Source: Enoplolaimus lenunculus
Lineage: Eukaryota > Nematoda > Enoplea > Enoplida > Thoracostomopsidae
Length of the DNA stretch: 64,000 bases
Reading direction: 5' to 3'
Assembly: GCA_030248215.1 (NCBI GenBank)
Contig: JASANG010000536.1
Coordinates: forward strand, 1 to 64,000
The stretch's first letter is position 1, and every line of letters begins with the position of its first letter. Below, piece after piece: positions 57,609 through 64,000 of this stretch. A model generated the notes under the pieces. That model was not told the origin of the DNA. It saw nothing but the letters and a program-made list of their open reading frames with translations, and made no database searches. A program made the position numbers and the translations under genes.

Positions 57609-57839
57609 AGGATTTATTGAATTTTTCTTCAACTGAACAAGAAGTTGAGATTGACTGTTGAATTTTGATTTTTATAAAATTTATCGCTGGCACAAAGAAC
57701 GCGTCATATTCTTCAGACAAAACTCTACAACTGGAAATATTAATGCATTCTGTGTACGAAAGAATGTCATCCAGAGTGACCAACGTTTTTGATCTCCGCC
57801 AAACGGTTTCATTGGCTCCATGTAAGCGTTACCTGTTTA

Positions 57840-58276
57840 CTGTAGCGACACGAATAAGAAGGGGGGATATTAATAAGAGGAGGTCCCATTTTGGTTCCCA
57901 ATCAATAGGAGTCCGTATCCTACATAAGAGTACGTAAGCTGAAAGAGTACCTAAACCACAATTAGAGTCCATAAATATCAATTATATCCCTAATTACAGC
58001 GCATAAAAGGACAAATAAAGTTGCCTTCCAAACTTTAAAGCATACTTACGTTTTGAAAATACATTCCTAAGTATAACCTTGCATTATCGCTCAAGCTATT
58101 GACACAAGACAAAACGTTTAATTCAACGGATTGTTGCAATGCCGGATATATAACCGTAAGGAAGGGTGGCAGAGGACTGGTTGCAAATAAATAATAGTCC
58201 GTAACCGAATAACATGGGGAACCCTCAGCAGAGACCAAATAAATATCAGCCCCCTCTTATTCGGTTCACTACACTA
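57840..58276. mobile_element. MITE, GTAGTGAACCGAATAAGA family
   Basis: The left end CTGTAGCGACACGAATAAGA and the inverse of the right end GTGTAGTGAACCGAATAAGA match over about 30 bases. The right 260 bases are shared with 26,655-26,919. Confidence 0.65.
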
Positions 58277-58984
58277 TGTAAATGAATCATCAACTACTTT
58301 TGATTTGCAGATATTTTTAGAATAATCAAGTCGTTTCTTATGGGATTAGAACTTTAAATCATTGATTTTTGTGATCTGCAATTGATAAAACAAAAATCAA
58401 CAGACAAATTTATTCCCTTAAGAATCACAAAAACATAAACATTCAAAACTAACCAAACCGCAACGTTGTGATCATGAATTGTATTTGTTGACCCAGTCCT
58501 CAGGAGTTTAAGATAACTAAAAGACATCAACAGTTAAATGCATTTTAGTCAGTCAAAGTTTAAGCGAATATTAATAATAACGAAAACAAAAACCGGGCGG
58601 GGGTTAAAATAATGTGATGGAAAATGGATATTAAAGTAGAAAAGTTTCAAAGACAAATTTTCTGTCTTTAAACAAATACATGTTTTGTACCATGGCTATC
58701 AGCGTATCTTTGTTTCCAGTCGTACAAATGTGAAACTTTTCTCAAAAAATGCTAAAAAACCAACATATTTTAGAAAATCGATGCCTGATGACAGGCGATA
58801 ATTCCTATTCGCTCAAAAGATACAATTTCTCGCTGAAGTTAAATCTCAATTCCAACTGATTAAAAAGCGCTTTTCAGATTTGTATTTTGGCAGAAAAGTT
58901 TCAAATCTTGAAATCAAATGTTCACAACATAACTGACGATAGAGATGCTACAGACGTCATTTTACCATTTGAGAGATAAATTTG
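58277..58984. other. Intergenic, no gene seen
   Basis: AT-rich unique sequence between the MITE and the stop codon of the minus-strand secreted peptide. It probably includes that gene's 3' end. Confidence 0.35.
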
Positions 58985-59224
58985 TTAATTTTTCTGCGGT
59001 GACACATATGCAGGGTTGTATATACAGCATTGGTCAATGATAACCGCATTTGTAACATCCGGTTCCATTAAATACGCATCAACGCAACCTCGGTAACAAT
59101 AAACGAATGGATTTTCGCCGTCCGGATATCCAATTCTAAACCGGATGGGATTCACTGCAGACGCGAGTTGCTCAACAACAAATAGGAGGCCAATAACTGA
59201 AATAACCACACCGCGAAGTTTCAT
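58985..59224 (-). CDS. Small secreted cysteine-containing peptide
   Basis: The ATG at 59,224 gives 79 residues: MKLRGVVISVIGLLFVVEQL then ASA, a typical signal peptide with cleavage after ASA. The mature part is about 56 residues: PIRFRIGYPDGENPFVYCYR, GCVDAYLMEPDV and IIDQCCIYNP. Its four cysteines are spaced C-x3-C-x18-CC, enough for two disulfides. It ends YVSPQKN. It would be secreted, as a peptide hormone, defence peptide or structural peptide; nothing in it decides which. No intron is needed, but a non-coding 5' exon is possible. Confidence 0.55.
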   Translation of the reverse strand: MKLRGVVISVIGLLFVVEQLASAVNPIRFRIGYPDGENPFVYCYRGCVDAYLMEPDVTNAVIIDQCCIYNPAYVSPQKN

Positions 59225-60479
59225 TGTTATTTAAAATGATATATTATAACTGGGGAAAATTACTCGTAAATCACTAATTTTTGACCCTAAAATATATGTT
59301 ACATTAACAACGCCTATTCACACGTGTGTTTATTTCTCGACGTTACAACCTAAGATACGTCCAAGAAGTAAACTTAGTTTGGGGGAAGCCAGAGAGCTCA
59401 ACCCGAAATATCGGTGAAATTCGGTTATTTATACATACAAAATCTGAAAAACTCTTGATTATATAAGCCAGCTATTCCTTGAACAAACGAAATTTATATC
59501 TTATAAATTGGCAACAGCAATTTTGTAAATATAATACATTTATGTTTTAACCAATTCAGGCACGAGTTTCTGAGCAGTTTAAGGGTATTAAATGACTGAA
59601 ATACCAGACATTTATGTCTTGAAAATTTAAGAAACTTGGAGTCTTGTAATTGCAACACAATTAATTTGTGTGCACATCGCATACATCACAGAAAAGATGC
59701 TTTGATTTCAGTGCAAAAAATGCTAACATAGAACTCTTTGCCTGAAAAATTTCTTTTTATTTGCGGAGTAATAAATAATTTTACTGCGTTAACGAAATGG
59801 TAACTGGACGATAATAATGTTATCTCGTAGAAACTAAAAATATAAATCGTAAAAATGACGCAATTTTTTGTGACCATAAAAATGTTCGCCGACTGATGAC
59901 TTCGTATACCAGTTATTGACGGATTCCCAAATGCGGGATATCATAATTATCCTTGTGAACATTGACTAACGAAACGATACAATTAATTATAATTCCACAT
60001 TTGGAAAGACAACAAGCGAGCAACTTACGTAAAACTGAAAACATAAACCAAAAATAAAGGTTGAAACGTTGTTTTTGAGCTTTTGTTGTTGTTGTATTCA
60101 CAATTTAATAAATACACAAGAGACCGCTGGCATCGTTTGTATTCAACAAAACTTCTCGTCGAAAAGTTGAAACATTCAACTATAAAATTTTAAAATTTCA
60201 TGCATTGAAGTTTAAACTAAAATTCGTTGCGTAAAAATTGTTGAAAACATTTTCGAATGCAACTCGGTACCTGATCCAGTTGTCAGAAATCCTGTGCGGT
60301 TAATACAGAAAGATGGGAACCATGGGCGTAGAAAGGATTTTTGGGGGGCCACGCAACAACTTTCATCAATTAGCAGTTGCAGAGCAACCATTTTCAAAAA
60401 CGTCGCATGAACTTATTGGCATTATTTTTGGCTCTGTAAAGCTAAACTACAATCTGTTATTGTTATTTTCAAAATAAAA
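59225..60479. other. Intergenic, no gene seen
   Basis: AT-rich. GGGCGTAGAAAGGATTTTTG at about 60,325, followed by a G run, looks like a transposon terminus of unknown family. No coding exon supported. Confidence 0.35.
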
Positions 60480-60606
60480 CGGTTTGAATACAAATTCTAA
60501 AAGCCTTTAAGGTTAGCTTAAGCTAAGCCCAGCAAGAAATTTTCGCAATATTTAAGCATACTCTACTGCGGTCTTGTGAAAAATCGCATTAAAAGTAACA
60601 TGGGCT
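60480..60606 (-). repeat. MITE, TTAGGC-core family
   Basis: GGTTAGCTTAAGCTAAGCCC, AATATTTAAGCATACTCTAC and a right end AAAGTAACATGGGC. It is joined directly to the dispersed repeat that starts at 60,603. Confidence 0.55.
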
Positions 60607-60763
60607 GATATTTGTACGATTAAGCTTAAGTATATTTGAATATGGTTCTTTCTTCTTGGGAAAGTAAAACGTCTCAAATATCTATAGTTCGTCAGAAAGG
60701 TGACATTCGATAGAATCTCTGATGCAGTGGTTTAAATCAAACAGAGACAAACCAAATCGACTG
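60603..60763 (-). repeat. Dispersed repeat, inverted twin of 26,480-26,640
   Basis: The reverse complement shares GATTCTATCGAATGTCACCT and CTTAATCGTACAAATATCAG with the copy at 26.5 kb. Family unknown; no coding capacity. Confidence 0.6.
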
Positions 60764-61727
60764 CCATTTTATATGAAAAATCACCCTCACCTGATAAAGG
60801 ATATGGCAACGAATTACCGTTATTTGTAAACAACGATAATCAATGAAACTGGCGATACTGCGTGCGTTGATTATACAACAGTTTTTGATGAAAATCCAAG
60901 GTAGAAAAACAGTCACCACAGACAACACGTGAGAAAATAAATTTTGGTAAATAATAAATATACAACTAAAGCAATGTCGGTTCAGTTCATAGGACAACAT
61001 CAACAACTAGTGTGTGAGAGTTAACACACAGGACATCCATGTTAAAAGTTATTCAAAAATGAACTTTTTCCAAACCCATTAAGGGCATGGCTCCCTTGCT
61101 CCCCCTTGCTAGCACTTGATGGGAACTCTTGTACATCTGTTTATCGACATTTCAGTAGAGGAATGGTCATGCAGTCTTTGTACCTTTATTTTGAGGGCAG
61201 AAAAATTGTCTTAGGACCATTGTTCCTGTATGTAAAATTCTCCAAGAATCATTACTTCAGGGCCGGAAGGTTTATAGAACCACACTCTCGGGGCAGAAAT
61301 GGTCCCATCGATTAAGTTATCTGTTGCGACTTTCATTTTGTAGGTGGAAATTACAACCCAAACACATGACAGAAAAATGCATTATTTAAATCACAATAAC
61401 GTATTTCATTGTCGATTTGTGTTCAAAAAACTCTCACAATTAATGTGAAAAATACGATTTCATAGAAAATGTCTTAAAGTAGGCCGTGGGAACATCTTGG
61501 CTGTATTTTATGTAAGCCGCATTACATAAAACTAAATCCCTATTCACACGTGCAAGGTTTTGCAGCAAACACTCAGAACTGCAGGTTAAACGAATAACTT
61601 GCAGCTGCAAACATTTGCAAAAATACTATTTTTATTTTGAAAATTGACGCGAAATTAGATAAATATTTTGGAATCGGCAGCAATAAATATCAAACATATT
61701 GCAAGGATGTTCAAACATATGAATTAA

Positions 61728-61845
61728 CCACTTAACTCATATAGTATTCCATGAGCAACTAAATACAATAATGTACGAGCAATACATACACTGCGATCAG
61801 TGTTTAACATTTATAACCTATATGCGCACCTGTTGTCAAGTTATT
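61728..61845 (+). repeat. piggyBac-like MITE fragment
   Basis: TTAACCACTTAACTCATATAG, then ATGAGCAACTAAATACAATA, closely matches 53,866-53,970. The right half is missing. Confidence 0.5.
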
Positions 61846-63845
61846 TCTCGTTTAACGATATGAAATACACAGTCAATTTAGAAACATATTCTGAATGCCA
61901 CCCACAGGAATCAGTTCTATCGTATATTCAGCAACAACGTTAACACATAAGAAGCAACGCCTTTTCACCTGGGATACTTGATATTTTTAGCCTGGAACGT
62001 AACCACGACTTCTGTTCAGGCGAGTACAACTACAAGTAAACGGTTTTTGTGACCGAATTTTGTCAGCAATTTTTTCGACCTCTGCTGCGGTTATTTTATA
62101 TTTTATAAGCAGTAAAATGTCGGTTTTTATGCTTTGAAATACATTTTCCCATGTCCGCTCCGATTGTACACGAGACTGTTTTTGGCCCTGAGTGGCCTTG
62201 AATTTTGTCAAATGCTGTTTTCATTGCCTTCCATCATCTGCATAACAACATTTTTCTCATTTACTTTCCGTTTTTAGTTCGCTTTATCAAATTCATTGCA
62301 CATTTCAAAAAGAAACAAACCGTGTGAATACAGTGGAAATTGGAAATCAGACATAACAACAAACATATTTTAAGTGAAATTAAGTGTTTCGTCTTTTTAT
62401 TAATAAATCCATAATCGGGTGGTGCGAAACATGGCAAAGGTTGATTGTTTGGAGTCTGTTTTAAATGCAAATGAAAGAGGGGACAGGAGCGAATATCGAC
62501 TCAACATTTTTGAGAAAACGAAATGTAACGGATGTTTTTCTGATTTTAGAACAGAGTTGTTCGCAATGCAGGTGACATAACAACTTTTACGCCATGAGGC
62601 CAATCCACCCGCTCCCGGCAACAGGAAAGAGACAGGAGTGGAAGAGATGTATAGTGTAAATTTTCAAATTGCAGTGTGTTTTATTTGTGTGTAGATTTCT
62701 GGTATTAGTAACAATTAAGTGATTTTCTGTAATAAAATATATCAAAAACCATTAAACAACTCACACAAAGTTGATTTCACGGCAATTTGAGACAGATTTA
62801 GATCAGCATCGCGTGTTTATATACTTGCGAGGAAAAACTCGCTGTGCAAACCCCAATCGTGTTTATTTGCGTGTATTTGGTCTTTTTGTTTGTTTTTCGT
62901 TTTTAAAATCGAATTGGAAAGGAAAATAGTTCAACATTGGAATTATTTACGATAAAATTGGCAATTCACTTGTTTTAGTATAAATACGCACCAGATATCC
63001 GGATATGAAAACTACCCGGGTATGTATCCAAAAACAAACATGTAGCCGGATATCCGACGGACTTCCGAAACAATATTGTGTTAAAAAATTTTCTGGACTG
63101 ATTTGCATTGTTTTACCACTAAAGCAGCTGGAGTTGACGAAAAGAAATTGTGCATTCAAACCTGTCTCAGATTATTGAACTAAATTCTTGACAACTGTTG
63201 TGAGCAGATTTGATTTTTTGTGTTTATTGTTTGTAAAATTTATAGCTGTTTGACTTTACTCATGTATACAGCTCGAGGGAAGGGTGAACATTCGATAGAG
63301 TAGGAGACAAAACAAATCAACTCAATTTCAGACGGTCAACGCAAGTATTAATTAGTAAGTAGCAATCTCCTAAAGCAAATACCCAGCCCTGCTGAAGCAG
63401 TTGCATAATAAATATCGATTTTTTGATACAATTGTACGTTTTAAGCTCCTAACAATTAACTTGAGGGTCAAAGTATCTCCTTTAGAGCAAAAAGTGAAAA
63501 CAAGTGAGTCTAAGAATCGAAAATTGAGGTTCAGAAAAGCAAAAACACAGGATCGAGTTTCGGATATATGAAATAGAAAATTTAATTTTCGTTATCCGGA
63601 TAAATATCCGGTAAGATTTAGTGGATATCCGGATATAAAAATTATCAGATGCCCATCACTAGTTTTTAGTTTTGTAGAATTTCGCAAACACCCGATAAAC
63701 TGCGAGTCCTGGTAAACTCATTCAGCGGAGTCAAGTTCAAGAAAAAGGATCTTGTGCACTTCTATTAATACCCATTTGTTAGTGTAAATGTTGGATGTGT
63801 CCTTAGATCATTTGAAAACTACGGATACAAAAAATCCTTAAAAAC
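61846..63845. other. Intergenic, no gene seen
   Basis: AT-rich unique sequence. Minus-strand frames of 60-75 codons (61,987-62,211; 62,261-62,621) lack domains and splice logic. GGATATCCGG-rich hAT-like scraps lie at 62,990-63,060 and 63,550-63,660, the latter ending ATGCCCATCACTAG. Confidence 0.35.
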
Positions 63846-64000
63846 CAGGGTGTAACCGGATATCCGTTTCTGGTGAAAATCGATGGCTGTTTTCGTTTTC
63901 GTTGTAAAAGAGACGGAAATGCTGTTGTTTTTGTGTATAAAACAACGTAAAAATCACGCACATGACTTGCAATTTTTTATTGCAAAAATACTGCAATTGT
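63846..64000 (+). repeat. hAT-like left end, CAGGGTGTAACC family, cut by window edge
   Basis: CAGGGTGTAACCGGATATCC, then GTGAAAATCGATGGC, the same terminus as at 57,608 and 32,948 in inverse. The element continues beyond the window, so a transposase may lie outside. Confidence 0.6.

Overview
This is an AT-rich metazoan nuclear window. Genes are sparse and split by introns with standard GT-AG borders, and the intergenic space is filled with small transposable elements. A paired-class homeobox gene interrupted at the classic position inside the homeodomain points to an animal, probably an invertebrate because introns are modest and MITE-like repeats dense. The sequence alone does not fix the species.

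Layout. 1-12,424 is almost entirely repeats: foldback-type elements with arrays of CCCGCCAAAATTTGAATTTT-like units, a palindromic satellite, a long-inverted-repeat element at 5282-5800 and tRNA-like remnants. One convincing orphan coding exon (7697-7906) and possible minus-strand genes at 10.1-10.7 kb lie among them. 12,425-25,569 is one 13.1 kb LTR retroelement in minus orientation, bounded by 1.2 kb LTRs (about 97% alike by eye), a 5-bp CGCAC target duplication, a primer-binding site and a purine tract. Its interior carries Gag-like, retroviral-protease-like and PHD-finger stretches and about 5 kb of accessory open frames, one with a 3'-5' exonuclease-like motif. No reverse transcriptase or integrase was recognised. 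It is a fossil with broken coding capacity. 25,570-43,087 holds a hAT-type element, a terminal coding exon (28,037-28,152), tandem repeats, a 432-bp stretch with no G on the + strand, an alternating 155/175-bp satellite, a probable small minus-strand gene (34,181-34,785) and more MITEs.

43,093-50,920 is the main host gene: a five-exon (possibly six-exon) Lys50 paired-like homeobox gene most like Dmbx. All exon phases agree and give 667 codons, or 690 with an alternative last exon that ends in an OAR-like tail. 56,068-57,046 is a two-exon gene for an unrecognised protein of 185 residues. 58,985-59,224 (minus) encodes a small secreted cysteine-containing peptide. The rest is introns, MITEs (one family with a TTAGGC-like core, piggyBac-like, TA-flanked and hAT-like families) and AT-rich unique sequence.

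The host genes show no sign of acting together. The homeobox gene would be a developmental transcription factor; its neighbours are unassigned.
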